Origin: Phycisphaerae bacterium
Lineage (GTDB): Bacteria; Planctomycetota; Phycisphaerae; Tepidisphaerales; Tepidisphaeraceae
Assembly: GCA_030448225.1 (NCBI GenBank)
Contig: JAUJNJ010000065.1
Span: 1-34,844, forward strand
Direction: 5' to 3'
DNA length: 34,844 bases
This document shows, piece after piece, positions 1-8,500 of this stretch (positions within the stretch are counted from its first letter, which is position 1; every line of letters starts with the position of its first letter). The notes below the pieces were generated by a model. That model ran no database searches. It was not told the origin of the DNA and saw only the letters and a list, made by a program, of their open reading frames with translations. Made by a program: the position numbers and the translations under genes.

Positions 1-654
1 GAGCTCGTCGCGATGGACGACGCGACGATCAAGTACAGCACGGTCCAGAACTGGTACCCCGGCGACAAGAACGGCAAGGGCGGGATCTACAACTTCGTCA
101 CGAGCGCGGCAAGTGCCTCGGCCGCAACAGCAAGATCACCTGGACGCAGGTCGAGACCGGGTCGAGCATCACGTGGAAGTACCCTCGTGCATCCTGCAGG
201 GGACAACAGCGTCGGCGAGTTCTACAGCGTCGCGCTGACGAACAACTTCCAGCAGGCCGACACCGGCACGAAGATGATCCACATCGGGAAGAACACCAAG
301 AGCAGATCGTCTCCAAGGGCATCAGCGGCGGTAAGGGCCAGAACACCTACCGCGGGCTGGTGAAGATCCTCAGGCCGCGACGAACAGCCGCAACTACACG
401 CAGTGCGACTCGCTGCTGCTCGGCGACCAGTGCGGCGCCCACACCTTCCCGTACATCGAGGTCCGCAACACGACCAGCCGCGCCGAGCACGAGGCCAGCA
501 CGAGCAAGATCGGCGAGGACCAGCTCTTCTGCAAGAGCCGCGGCATCGCCCTCGAAGACGCGGTGAACATGATCGTCAACGCTTCTGCAAGGAAGTCTTC
601 CGCGAACTCCCGATGGAGTTCGCCGTCGAGGCCCAGAAGCTGCTCGGCGTCTGA
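1..654 (+). CDS. sufB: SufB, Fe-S cluster assembly scaffold (C-terminal half, 5' truncated by window edge)
   Basis: SufB forms the SufBC2D scaffold on which Fe-S clusters are assembled in the cytoplasm. Only the C-terminal half is present; the reading frame is already open at base 1. Seen across frames: [18 protein letters not shown], then [82 protein letters not shown] and a tail ending [13 protein letters not shown] before TGA at 652-654. These are hallmark SufB core and C-terminal segments. At least four single-base losses (near 109, 303, 373 and 583) shift the frame, each in a two-base run. Since motifs continue on both sides, this is more likely sequence error than decay. SufC, SufD and SufS follow on the same strand, giving a suf operon. 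Confidence 0.93.
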
Positions 655-682
655 GGGCAGCGTCGGGTGAGGGTTCGGTCGG

Positions 683-1015
683 ATGGCGAGCCGCGAAAGG
701 CAGTCACGGCGTGTGGAACACCTCAGCGGCTTGGGCCGCGCGTGCGGGCAAGGACCGATGCTGCCGCGATACCTGGAAAAGCAGGTGCTCTATAGCCCGC
801 AAACCCGCGACGGTAAGGCGAGCAACTACAGCATGGTCATCCTTAACCAGCTCTACATCTGCTCGCTGCCGGAGTGGGGCGACGGCTGTAAGACGCACGG
901 GAAGACGCGAGCAGGCGCGCCAGGGAAGCGTCTTTCCGTTATTGGACTTCGAAGAGCATCGCAAAGCCGATTTGCGAGTGCGATCGGGAAGAGTGCGAGC
1001 GGGAAAAGACAATAA
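683..1015 (+). CDS. Unrecognised ORF between sufB and sufC
   Basis: An uninterrupted 110-codon frame from ATG 683 to a TAA that shares its last base with the sufC start (TAATG, 1013-1017). The product matches no family I know. Its middle (about 770-870) is less GC-rich than the surroundings and gives a plausible stretch, LEKQVLYSPQTRDGKASNY then SMVILNQLYICSLPEWGDG, while its N-terminus is basic and featureless. There is no convincing ribosome site. SufB and SufC genes usually lie close together, so a ~360-base spacer is odd. It could be a small inserted gene or an untranslated spacer that is open by chance. Confidence 0.2.
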   Translation: MASRERQSRRVEHLSGLGRACGQGPMLPRYLEKQVLYSPQTRDGKASNYSMVILNQLYICSLPEWGDGCKTHGKTRAGAPGKRLSVIGLRRASQSRFASAIGKSASGKRQ

Positions 1016-1793
1016 TGGCTCGAAATCAAGAACCTCCAGGCCCGCGTCGCCGCCCCGGCGGGCGGGAGATCCTCCAGGGCGTGAACCTCTCGATCGACAC
1101 CGGCGAGGTGCACGCGATCATGGGGAAGAACGGCTCGGGCAAGAGCACGCTCTGCCAGGTCCTCGCCGGCCGCGAGACGTACGAGGTCACCGGCGGCACC
1201 GTCCATTACGAGGGCAAGGACCTGCTCGACATGAGCACCGAGGAGCGCGGCCCGCGAGGGCGTGTTCCTCGCGTTCCAGTACCCGGTCGAGATCCCCGGC
1301 GTCAGCACCGACTACTTCCTCAAGGCCGCCGTCAACGCCACGCGCAGCACCGCGGCCAAGAGGAACTCGACGCGATGGACTTCCTCAAGCTCTTCAAGGA
1401 GAATAGCGAGTCTCTGGAGATCAACGACACCTTCACCCGCCGCGCGGTCAACGAGGGGTTCAGCGGCGGCGAGAAGAGCCGCAACGAGGTGTTCCAGATG
1501 GCGGTGATGAACCCCAAGCTGGCCCTGCTCGACGAGACCGACTCCGGCCTCGACATCGACGCGCTCAAGACCGTCGCCAACGGCATCAACAAGCTCCACG
1601 AACTGCAGGACAAGGACCGCGCGCGATCCTGCTCGTGACCCACTACCAGCGCCTGCTCGACTACGTCGTGCCCGACTTCGTCCACGTCATGATCGACGGC
1701 CGGATCGTGAAGTCCGGCACGAAGGACCTCGCGCTGGAACTGGAAGAAAAGGGCTACGACTGGGTCGAGCGCGAGGTCGCGCAGGCGGTCTGA
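1015..1793 (+). CDS. sufC: SufC, Fe-S assembly ABC-type ATPase
   Basis: Cytoplasmic ABC-type ATPase of the SufBC2D complex; ATP binding remodels the scaffold during cluster assembly. ATG 1015 is followed within nine bases by a one-base loss, after which the frame reads [19 protein letters not shown]. Clear motifs: Walker [10 protein letters not shown] (about codons 38-46), Q-loop region [16 protein letters not shown] signature [10 protein letters not shown], Walker [13 protein letters not shown] and switch histidine [21 protein letters not shown] and FQYP are characteristic of SufC rather than of transporters. The C-terminus ends [13 protein letters not shown] 1791-1793. Length of about 258 residues fits the family (about 250). 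Frame breaks near 1024, 1256, 1360 and 1620 look like indel errors. Confidence 0.94.
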
Positions 1794-1804
1794 CGTTAGA
1801 GATA

Positions 1805-1907
1805 TAGCCACAGATGGGGCACAGATTGACACAGATGATGGGGCACCCGATCGACTCAACGGAGTAGCAGCATTCATCCGTGTTCATCTGTGCCCCATCT
1901 GTGGCTA
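1805..1907. repeat. Intergenic inverted repeat (22-bp perfect arms)
   Basis: Between sufC and sufD, arms 1805-1826 and 1886-1907 are perfect reverse complements (core CCACAGATGGGGCACAGA). The inner flanks, TTGACACAGATG and CATCCGTGTTCA, extend the pairing imperfectly. The RNA would form a long hairpin inside the operon transcript. A related single arm occurs at 25976-26008. This looks like a dispersed repeat rather than a terminator: there is no T-tract and suf genes continue downstream. Confidence 0.8.
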
Positions 1908-1966
1908 ACGAATTCTTCGATCATTGATCAGCGCGCGCTGGAACGAGGCAGGCAGGAAGTTTGATC

Positions 1967-3327
1967 ATGACCCAAGTCGCAGACAACGTGACGGCCACCT
2001 CTCGAACTTCGCCCCGACGCCGGCGGGCGAAGCTCGGCAACGGCAACGGCTGGGCCGACGAACTCGTCCGCGCCGGCCTCGACCGTTCGCCGCCGTCGGC
2101 TTCCCCAAACGCACCGACGAGGAGTGGCGGTTCACCAACACCGACCCGATCGCCCGCACGCGCTTCGAGCCGGCGGAGCCGGTCGAGGTGTCGCCCGAGG
2201 AGGTCGCCCGCTTCGGCATGCGCGACGAGTCGGCCGTCGAACTCGTGTTCGTCAACGGCTTCTTCTCGCGCCGCTCTCGCAACTGCTGTCGCTGCCGCGC
2301 AAGCGCGAAGGTCGGCACGCTCGCCGACGCGTTCAATGCCGACATCCCCCTGCCCTGCGCCAGCACCTCGGCCGCACGCGCTGGTCGAGCACGCCGTTCG
2401 TCGCGCTCAACACCGGCTTCCTCCGCGACGGCGCGTTCGTCTTCCTGCCCCCGCGGCACCGCGCTCGAACCGCCGATCCACCTGCTGTTCCTCGACGACG
2501 CCGCCACGCCCGTCACGCACCCGGCGCGTGCTGGTCGTCGCCGAGGAGAACGTCGAGGCGATCGTCGAGACCTACGCCGGCCTGGGCGGCGGCGGGGCCG
2601 ACGGCGGGGGCGTCTACTTCACCAACGCGGTGACGGAGATCGTCGCCGGCCAGGACAGCCGCATCGACCGCAAGCTCCAGCACGAGGGGCCGCGGGCGTA
2701 CCACGTCGCGGCGATGAGCGTGCAACTCGCCGTGTCGGCCACGTTCGTCTGCGCACGCCGCCACGCTCGGGGTGCCGCCTGTCGCGCAACGACCTCGGCG
2801 TCGCCATGAACGGCGACCGCGCCGACGCGACGCTCACCCGGGCTGGTCGTCCTCGATGGCGAACAGCACTGCGACAACCACGATCCTCGACCACGCCCGC
2901 CCCAACTGCCCGAGCCACGAGCTCTACAAGCACGTGCTCGACGGCAAATCCACGGGCGTGTTCAAGGGCAAGATCGTCCGCCAGCCGGCCCAGAAGACCG
3001 ACAGCAAGCAGACGAGCAAGTCGCTGCTGCTCAGCAACGACGCGACGATGAACAGCCAGCCCGCGGCTGGAGATCTACGCCGACGACGTCAAGTGCGCAC
3101 GGCTCGACCACCGGCCTGGTCGACGACGACATGGTGTTCTACCTCCGCACGCGCGGCGTGTCGCTGGAGGCGGCCCGCCACCTGCTGACCTACGCGTTCG
3201 CCGCCGACGTGACGCGCCGCATCCGCGTGGCGCCGGTGCGGCGGTACCTCGAGACTTCACCGCCACGGCCTCCCGCCTCGACCTGCGCATCACCGACCTG
3301 GGCTCTGGCGGACCAAAGGCCCTCTGA
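1967..3327 (+). CDS. sufD: SufD, Fe-S cluster assembly protein
   Basis: Partner of SufB and SufC in the SufBC2D scaffold, a right-handed beta-helix protein. Start ATG 1967 has AGGAAG eight bases upstream. Read across frames: KRTDEEWRFTNTDPIARTRF (the typical N-terminal EEWR/YT motif), VELVFVNGFFS, FLPRGTALEPPIHLLF, GGVYFTNAVTEI, RNDLGVAMNGDRADATL, then the conserved core TILDHARPNCPSHELYKHVL, GKSTGVFKGKIVRQPAQKTD, SKSLLLSNDATMNSQPALEI, DVKCAHGSTTG and TYAFAADV. Here DVKCAHG is the family signature, and QTSKSLLLS is also diagnostic. Stop TGA 3325-3327. About 450 residues, normal for SufD. At least seven frame breaks. SufS follows 86 bases later. Confidence 0.93.
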
Positions 3328-3413
3328 TAATTCCGGTCCCCGTCCGTCGCGGAAACGTCCGCGCCTCCGGTCAATCGACCCGCGGCGAAGTCGCGGGCTC
3401 TCGCGAGGCATCG

Positions 3414-4640
3414 ATGGGTTTCGACGTCCAGCGTGTGCGGGCAGTTCCCGATCCTGCAGACGAGCGTGCGCGGCAAGCCGCTGGTCTACCTCGACAACGC
3501 CGCCGACGCAGAAGCCGCGGGCGGTGATCGACCGCCCACGCGCGCTACGAGACCGAGAACGCCAACATCCACCGCGGCGTCTACGACCTCAGCCCGGGCG
3601 ACCGAGGCGTACGAGTCGGAATTCCGCCGCAAGGTGCAGGCATTCCTCAACGCCGCCGAGGACGCGGAGATCATCTTCACCCGCGGCACGACCGAGGCGA
3701 TCAACCTCGTCGCCACGTCGTTCGGCCAGGCGTTCCTTCGGCGGGGGACGAGGTCCCTCGCCGCTCGAGCACCACTCCAACATCGTCCCTTGGCAGTTCG
3801 CCTGCGAGGCCGCCAGCGCCACGCTTCGCGTCATTCCGATGAACGAGGCCGGCGAACTCCTCATGGACGAGTTCGAGCAGCTCCTGAGCCCGCGCACGAA
3901 GATCGTCGCCGTCAACTACGTGTCCAACGCGTTCGGCACGATCAGCCCGATCGAACACATGATCGAGCGGGCCCACGCCGTCGGCGAAGAGTGCTGATCG
4001 ACGGCGCGCAGTGGGTCGCCCACGGCCCGACCGACGTCGAGCGGTTCGACGCCGACTTCTACGTTCTCCGGCCACAAGCTGTTCGGCCCGACCGGCATCG
4101 GCGTGCTGTACGGCAAGCGCGCTGCTCGACCGCATGCCGCCGTACCAAGGCGGCGGCGACATGATCCGCTCGGTGTCGTTCGAGAAGACGGAGATCGCCG
4201 AGCTGCCGAACAGCAAGTTCGAGGCGGGCACGCCCGACATCGCCGGCCGTCGGCCTCGGCGCGGCGATCGACTTCGTGCTGTCGGTCGGCTTCGAAACTT
4301 CGTGCCGCACGAGGAGGCGCTGCTCGCCCACGCCACGCGGCGACTGGGCGAGGTGCGCGGGCTGCGGATCATCGGCACCGCCGCCCGCAAGGCGGGCGTC
4401 GTGTCGTTCGTGATGCAGGACCCGCCGATCTCTGCGATCGACCTCGGCACGCAACTCGATTCCGACGGCGTCGCCGTCCGCACCGGCCACCACTGCTGTC
4501 AGCCGATCATGGATGCTTCTGCATCCCGGCCACCACCCGCGCGTCACCCGCGATGTACAACACGACCGCCGACGTCGACGCGCTCGTCGACGCGCCGCAG
4601 AAGATCCGCGCGCGGTCGACGTCGCCGCCACGAAGCATGA
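3414..4640 (+). CDS. sufS: SufS, PLP-dependent cysteine desulfurase
   Basis: Takes sulfur from L-cysteine as a persulfide and passes it to SufE or SufU. ATG 3414 begins MGFDVQRVRA-QFPIL. Seen: KPLVYLDNAA, NIHRGVYDLS, the glycine/threonine phosphate-binding loop IIFTRGTTEAINLVA, LEHHSNIVPWQ, NYVSNAFGTISPIEHMI, VLIDGAQWVAHGP, the PLP-lysine region GHKLFGPTGIGVLYGK, YQGGGDMI, KFEAGTPDIAG and the catalytic-cysteine motif RTGHHCCQPIM. RTGHHCAQP is the usual form, so the second Cys replaces an Ala. About 408 residues, as expected. The 3' end is blurred by indels; the best end is a TGA at 4638-4640 overlapping the sufE ATG (ATGA), which implies translational coupling. Confidence 0.94.
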
Positions 4641-5153
4641 GCAGCCAAAGCCGCCGCCCCGCCGGCGTCACCCCCGCGACGGCCGGCGCGGTCGCCGCCG
4701 ACGACGGCATCAAGTACCCGGCCGCCGCCGCCCGTCGCCCGCCGCCGCCGCGGATGACCTCGCCGAGGTCTTCGAAATGCTCGGCGACCGCGACGGCGCG
4801 CAACGAGTTCGTGCTCGAACTCGGCGCGGGTGCCGCGCTGTTCGACTTGCTGAAGAAGGTCACCGAGCGCGTGCCCGGCTGCATGAGCGAGGTCTACGTC
4901 CTCGGCCGCAGGCCGGGCAGCGACGACACGCTGGAGTTCCTCGCCGACGCCAACGCCGACATCGTCCGCGGCCTCATCGCGATCCTCACCAAACTCTTCG
5001 CCGGCCAGCGGGCGGCCGACGTGCTGGCGTTCGACGTGCAGAAGTTCTTTGGGCGGATCGGCCTCGACCAGTTCATCAGCTCGCAGCGTCGCAACGGGCT
5101 GGAGGATGGTCGCCGCATCCGCGCGATGGCGACGGAACTCGCGCCCGAAATGA
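4637..5153 (+). CDS. sufE: SufE, sulfur acceptor of SufS
   Basis: SufE receives persulfide sulfur from SufS, activates it and relays it to SufBCD. Start ATG 4637 overlaps the sufS stop. A ~35-residue Ala/Pro-rich leader precedes the domain, which reads across frames as DDLAEVFEMLGDRD, RNEFVLELG, then VTERVPGCMSEVYVLGRR, LEFLADANADIVRGLIAIL, LFAGQRAADVLAFDVQKFF and LDQFISSQRRNGLE, then IRAMATEL. The PGCMSEVYV segment carries the acceptor cysteine (usually PGCxSxVW). The domain spans about 130 residues, normal for SufE; the leader is longer than usual. The frame carrying TGA 5151-5153 gives another ATGA overlap with the next gene. Confidence 0.88.
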
Positions 5154-5601
5154 GGCCGCCCGCGTGGAACCGCAGGACCGCGACAACCTCTACCGCGAGG
5201 TGATCCTCGACCACGGCAAGCACCCGCGGAACTTCCGCCCGATCGCCGACGCGACCGGCATGGGCCGTCGGCCACAACCGCCTCTGCGGCGACAAGCTCC
5301 GCCTGTTCGTCAAGCTCGCGGGCGGCACCATCGCCGACGCGTCGTTCCAGGGCGCAGGCTGCGATCTCCACCGCGTCGGCGTCGATGATGACCGAGGTGA
5401 TCCGAGGCCGCACGGTCGAGGCGGCGCTGGCGATCTTCCGCCGCTTCCACGACGTCGTCGCCGGCGAGGCCGGCGTCGGCGGCGACCCGGCGTGGCGGCG
5501 ACGACGCCGCGACCTCGGCAAGCTCGTCGTGTTCGCAGCGCCCGGTTCCCCGAGCGCGCGAAGTGCGCGACGCTGCCCTGGCACACCTCGAAGCGGCGTG
5601 A
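5150..5601 (+). CDS. sufU: SufU/IscU-type Fe-S scaffold or sulfur acceptor
   Basis: NifU-N/IscU-family protein. Either ATG 5150 (ATGA overlap with sufE, needing one lost base) or GTG 5164 is the start; the frame then reads DNLYREVILDHGKHPRNF. Three ligand motifs are visible: NRLCGDKL, FQGAGCAIS (across an indel) and KCATLPWHTLEAA. Restoring one lost C near 5587 ends the protein LEAA-TGA at 5599-5601, the usual SufU C-terminus. The segment between Cys 2 and Cys 3 (ASMMTEVIRGRTVEAALAIF, RFHDVVAGE) matches the longer SufU type rather than short IscU. About 145 residues. SufU is usually found in operons lacking SufE; here both occur together. Confidence 0.87.
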
Positions 5602-5921
5602 AGAAATGCCCGTGTCGACGGAGTGAAGCCCTCGGACACGTGGGGCGTCGAAGCGGGGCTTCCCAGCGCGCGGTCTCGGTCGCACGCCCGTTTCGCGCCC
5701 GGCCCGAAGGGCCGGGGTCGCCGGTCGTCGTCAAGGGCGCGACGACCCGGTCCCGATGCCGACGCGGTGCGTCGCGAAGTGCAACGCGTTTCAAGCGCGG
5801 GTCACCCGCGTGCGGAGGTGCGAGAATTCCGATCTGGTAGCGTGAGCGGGAACGCCACGGGAAAAGGAAGCACCGGAGTCCTAGCGACATGCGGATCAGA
5901 GGACGGAGCCGAGCAGACATC
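5602..5921. other. 320-base intergenic stretch with a short hairpin
   Basis: No gene is supported here. The only structure I see is a perfect 8-bp stem with a GAA loop at 5698-5716 (CCCGGCCC-GAA-GGGCCGGG), with no T-run after it. It might be an attenuator or a short dispersed palindrome between sufU and the DUF59 gene. Confidence 0.5.
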
Positions 5922-6494
5922 ATGAACGACGACCACGACCGACCCACCCGGACGCGCCCAAGCGGCAGAGCCTCACGGTGCTGCCGAGTTCCGGCCGCGT
6001 GGACCAGCTCAGGAGAGACGTGATGGCCGACCGGCAGAGCCTTGGCGAGCGTCGAGCGGCGAGGGTCCGAGCCCCCGCCGCCGCGACGCCGGGCGCTACC
6101 GGCCACCGCGCTGTCGCCATCGCGTCGACCAAGGCCGCCGGCGTCGATCCGCAGCCGCCGGCGCTACGGTGCCGCTCAACGCCATCGAGCAGAAGTTGCT
6201 CGAAGGGCGGGTCATCCAGGCGATGCAGACGATTTACGACCCCGAGATCCCGGTCAACATTTACGAGCTCGGCCTGATCTACGAGATCCAGGTCGACGAG
6301 ACGCGGGCCGCCGTGAAGATGACCCTCACCGCCCCCGCCTGCCCCGTCGCCGGCACGCTGCCGGGCGAGGTGGAGACGAAGATCGAGGGCGATCCCCGAG
6401 GTCCGCACCGCCGACGTCGAACTCGTCTGGGAACCGCCGTGGGACCGCAGCCGGATGTCCGAGGCCGCGATGCTGACGCTCCGGGATGTATTGA
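5922..6494 (+). CDS. DUF59 (MIP18-like) Fe-S assembly factor, probably SufT-like
   Basis: The secure part is 6169-6494: LNAIEQKLLEGRVIQAMQTI, YDPEIPVNIYELGLIYEIQV, VKMTLTAPACPVAGTLPGEV, then IPEVRTADVELVWEPPWDR, RMSEAAMLTLGMY and TGA 6492-6494. DPEIPVNIYELGLIY and TAPACPVA are core DUF59 motifs, including the conserved cysteine. Such proteins help deliver or mature Fe-S clusters and commonly end suf operons. The 5' part is open from ATG 5922 (MNDDHDRPT) but frame breaks make it uncertain. Fragments such as TVLPSSGRV and DRQSLGE would suit the N-terminal extension of long SufT proteins, but I cannot confirm that. The minimal alternative is a ~110-residue DUF59 protein starting near 6169. Confidence 0.82.
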
Positions 6495-6497
6495 GGA

Positions 6498-6578
6498 GAA
6501 CGCGTAATGCGTAGTGCGTAAGAAGACGTTCGCGCGTGCTTATTCTCTTACGCACTACGCAATACGCACTACGCGTTC
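6498..6578. repeat. Inverted repeat of the GCGTAGTGCGTA type
   Basis: Left arm from GAACGCGTA at 6498 to about 6524; right arm 6542-6578 ending TACGCGTTC. The arms pair almost completely, and each contains short direct copies of GCGTA(A/G)TGCGTA. The element separates the DUF59 gene from the WXG100 gene and would form a strong hairpin in RNA. There is no T-tract, so it resembles a dispersed palindromic element more than an intrinsic terminator, though it could limit readthrough from suf into the next locus. Confidence 0.8.
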
Positions 6579-6597
6579 CCCAACCGGAGTCCCCGCC

Positions 6598-6871
6598 ATG
6601 TCCAAGGCCCACGTAGATCCCGCGGAGCTGCGGCGGTTCGCCGCCGACCTCACTCGGTTCAACAACGACCTCCAAGGCCTCATGGGTCGCTCCACGCCCG
6701 CATGCGCAATCTCGAGGCGTCGTGGCGCGATTGCGAGCAGCGTGCAAGTTCTCCGAGGCCTTCGACCAGACCGTCAAAGCCCTCGGCGGCTTCCTCGAAG
6801 CCTCCCACCAGCACGCCAGCTTCCTCGGGAAGAAAGCCGCGATGATCGAGGACTACCTGAAGCAGCGGTAG
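6598..6871 (+). CDS. WXG100-family (ESAT-6-like) protein
   Basis: A ~90-residue all-helical protein. Read across two indels: MSKAHVDPAELRRFAADL, TRFNNDLQGLMGRLHARMRN, LEASWRD-CEQ, KFSEAFDQTVKALGGFLEAS, HQHASFLGKKAAMIEDYLKQ-R, TAG 6869-6871. Two amphipathic helices flank a turn carrying W-R-D, the position of the WXG motif in ESAT-6/EsxA proteins; length and layout fit the family, although Gly is replaced by Asp. WXG100 proteins are secreted as helical-hairpin dimers by type VII systems using an FtsK-like EccC/EssC ATPase, and such an ATPase lies at 8596-12608. Weak ribosome site (CGGAG, 6585-6589). Frame breaks near 6690 and 6740. Confidence 0.8.
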
Positions 6872-6879
6872 GGGAGGGG

Positions 6880-7027
6880 CGGGCAGGGGTCAGGGATCAG
6901 GAGTCAGGGGTCGAATCCTGGTGCCACTCGCGTCGTCCAGCGCCCGCCTTCGCCTGTCGACCCTTGACCCTTTGACGCTTCACCTTCAACGCTGACCCCT
7001 GACCCCTGACCCCTGACCCCTGACCCC
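6880..7027. repeat. TGACCCC repeat tract with inverted copy
   Basis: At 6991-7027 the unit CTGACCCC repeats head to tail about five times. At 6880-6915 the reverse complement occurs as GGGGTCAGG-type units, more degenerate (AGGGATCAGG, AGTCAGGGG). The two blocks can fold into an imperfect hairpin with a ~75-base loop. The region separates the WXG100 gene from the next gene and otherwise holds no coding sequence. Confidence 0.8.
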
Positions 7028-7046
7028 TTCCCCAAGGAGCGCACCC

Positions 7047-7846
7047 ATGACCACCGGCGCCCGGGTCGAATCGATCGACGGCTCAAGGCCTTCCGCGTCG
7101 CGCTGTTCAAGTTCGCCGAGTCGGCCGCCGTCGCGCTCGGCGACGCCGAGTCGGAGATGCACCGCACGCTGACGTGGCTCGAGACCGAGCAACTCACCTA
7201 CTGGCAGGGGCAGATCCGCAAGCGCCGAACTGCTCTCGCGCGCAGGAGCGCTGCGGCAGAAGACGCTCTTCAAGGACGCCGTCCGGCCGCCAATCGTCGG
7301 CGATCGACGAGCAGAAGGTCGTCGCGCAGTGCAAGCGGCGGCTCGAGTCCGCCCACCAGAAGCTTGCCAACGTGAAGGTCTACACCTGCCGGCTCCAGAA
7401 GGAGATCGAGAACTACCACGGCACAGCGGTTCGCGACGACCGTGCAGTCGGACGTGCCGGTCTACGCGAGCAAGCTCGATCGACTCGCCGCGATCCTCGA
7501 CGCCTACACCAGCTCACGCCCGAAGACGTCTCCCGCGCCGCCGCGACCGCGTTCGCCGGCGAGACGCGCGCGCGGCGGCGTCGGCCGCGGCTTCGCGAGA
7601 GAGCCGCCGAGAAGACCGCGCCAGCGCCGACGACCACCGACGCGGACCGCCCGTCGATGTCCGCCGATCCTGCGCGCCCGCCTCCCGCACGCGCACCTGC
7701 GCGCGCGCCCGCCCGCGTTCATGCCCACGGCCGGCTGGAAGGCCGCGCGCTCAACGCCGCCGACCGCGCCGCCCTCGCCGCGCTGCCGCCGAACGACGCG
7801 CCCCCGACGCATCGAGCCGGATTATTGTGAGGCGTGGAACCCATGA
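7047..7846 (+). CDS. Helical coiled-coil protein of the T7SS-like locus
   Basis: ATG 7047 has an ideal AAGGAG (7034-7039) seven bases upstream. Across frames: MTTGARVESIDGLKAFRVAL, FKFAESAAVALGDAESEMHR, TLTWLETEQLTYWQGQIRKR, RQSSAIDEQKVVAQCKRRLE, SAHQKLANVKVYTCRLQKEI, NYHGTA, TVQSDVPVYASKLDRLAAIL, LTPEDVSRAAA. This is about 165 residues of heptad-rich helix with no membrane segment, followed by a low-complexity Ala/Pro/Arg tail. No stop occurs in any frame until 7828, and the frame ending RIEPDYCEAWNP-TGA (7844-7846) is the most protein-like. The tail from ATG 7657 might be a separate small gene if a stop was lost. Role unknown; by position, a substrate or partner of the ATPase. Confidence 0.6.
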
Positions 7847-8186
7847 GAGCCCTACAATTTACCTTCAGCGGCTCGACGCCGGCGCCGACGGCGACTCCGG
7901 TTGGTACGTCGCGTCCCGGCCGATCCAAAGGAGGGGAACCCGGGGGACCGCGGCCGACCGGCGGCGGCGGCGACGCGGCCGCCCGCGCTCGACGCGATGC
8001 GCGGTCTCGGACTTCCTCGCCGTGCGTCCCGACCTTGCCGAGGTGCTGTCGTTACCCGAAGGTTACGTCGTCGTCGTCGGACCGGCATCCGTCTGGCGGT
8101 CTTCGACCCGCACGACCGCCCGTCTGGGCACCGCCGCCGTCCGACACCGCCGCCCGCCGCTCGTGGACGACTTCCCGCGCGATTGA
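7843..8186 (+). CDS. Small protein, possibly DUF2185/Imm33-like
   Basis: ATG 7843 overlaps the preceding TGA (ATGA). After an early frame break the product reads TIYLQRLDAGADGDSGWYVA, a Gly/Pro-rich link, VSDFLAVRPDLAEVLSLPEG, YVVVVGP and an AVFDPHDRP-like C-terminus; TGA 8184-8186. About 110 residues, no signal peptide or membrane segment. The pattern DSGW, then a helical segment, then LPEGYVVVV recalls DUF2185/Imm33-type domains, some of which occur beside polymorphic toxins, but this is pattern memory rather than a tested match. Lying between a helical protein and a WXG100-like protein, it could be an immunity or accessory protein of the secretion-like locus. Otherwise unknown. Confidence 0.5.
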
Positions 8187-8246
8187 TTCCGCCGGCCCGC
8201 GACGCCCCGACGCGCGTCGCCGCCGCCGCACGGCCGAGGAGCACCC

Positions 8247-8464
8247 ATGGGCGTCTACGAGGGCCGAGGCCAGCTCGGCAAGGCGATCAAGGAACTCAAC
8301 CACCGCTGGGCCGAGACGAAGTCCGTCTGGGACGACCCGGTCAGCCGGCGGTTCGAGGAGGACTTCCTGACGCCGATGGAGGTGGACCTCCGCAACGCCG
8401 TCGCCGCGATGGATCGCGTCGGCATCGTCCTGCAACGATCCGCCGCGAGTGCGGCGAAGACTGA
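8247..8464 (+). CDS. Short WXG100-like helical protein
   Basis: ATG 8247 has GAGGAG (8236-8241) just upstream. Product: MGVYEGRGQLGKAIKELNHR, WAETKSVWDDPVSRRFEEDF, LTPMEVDLRNAVAAMDRVGI, VLQ, then after one indel TIRRECGED with TGA 8462-8464; about 72 residues. It is two predicted helices joined at W-D-D, followed by RRFEEDF, which resembles the WxG turn and following helix of WXG100 proteins, but it is shorter than the usual ~100. A second small hairpin protein next to a WXG100 gene and an EccC-like ATPase recalls EsxA/EsxB-type pairs, here separated by two genes. Without the indel the frame would run on with unlike sequence. Confidence 0.65.
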
Positions 8465-8500
8465 CGAGGAGCTTTGGAACGCGGAAGTGTTACGCATCCC

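Noticed and set aside
5698..5716. Intrinsic terminator ending the suf operon
   Set aside because: The stem is short and no T-run follows; the DUF59 gene continues on the same strand.
4544..6106. Long open frame on the minus strand opposite sufE/sufU/DUF59
   Set aside because: It is Arg/Ala-rich with no motif and mirrors the GC-rich third-position pattern of the plus-strand genes.
1..6494. Calling the suf genes pseudogenes
   Set aside because: All catalytic and binding motifs persist on both sides of each break, and breaks of the same kind occur in every gene of the block, which points to sequence error.
6991..7027. Tandem TGACCCC units as a CRISPR array
   Set aside because: The units are about 8 bases and contiguous, with no spacers or cas genes nearby.
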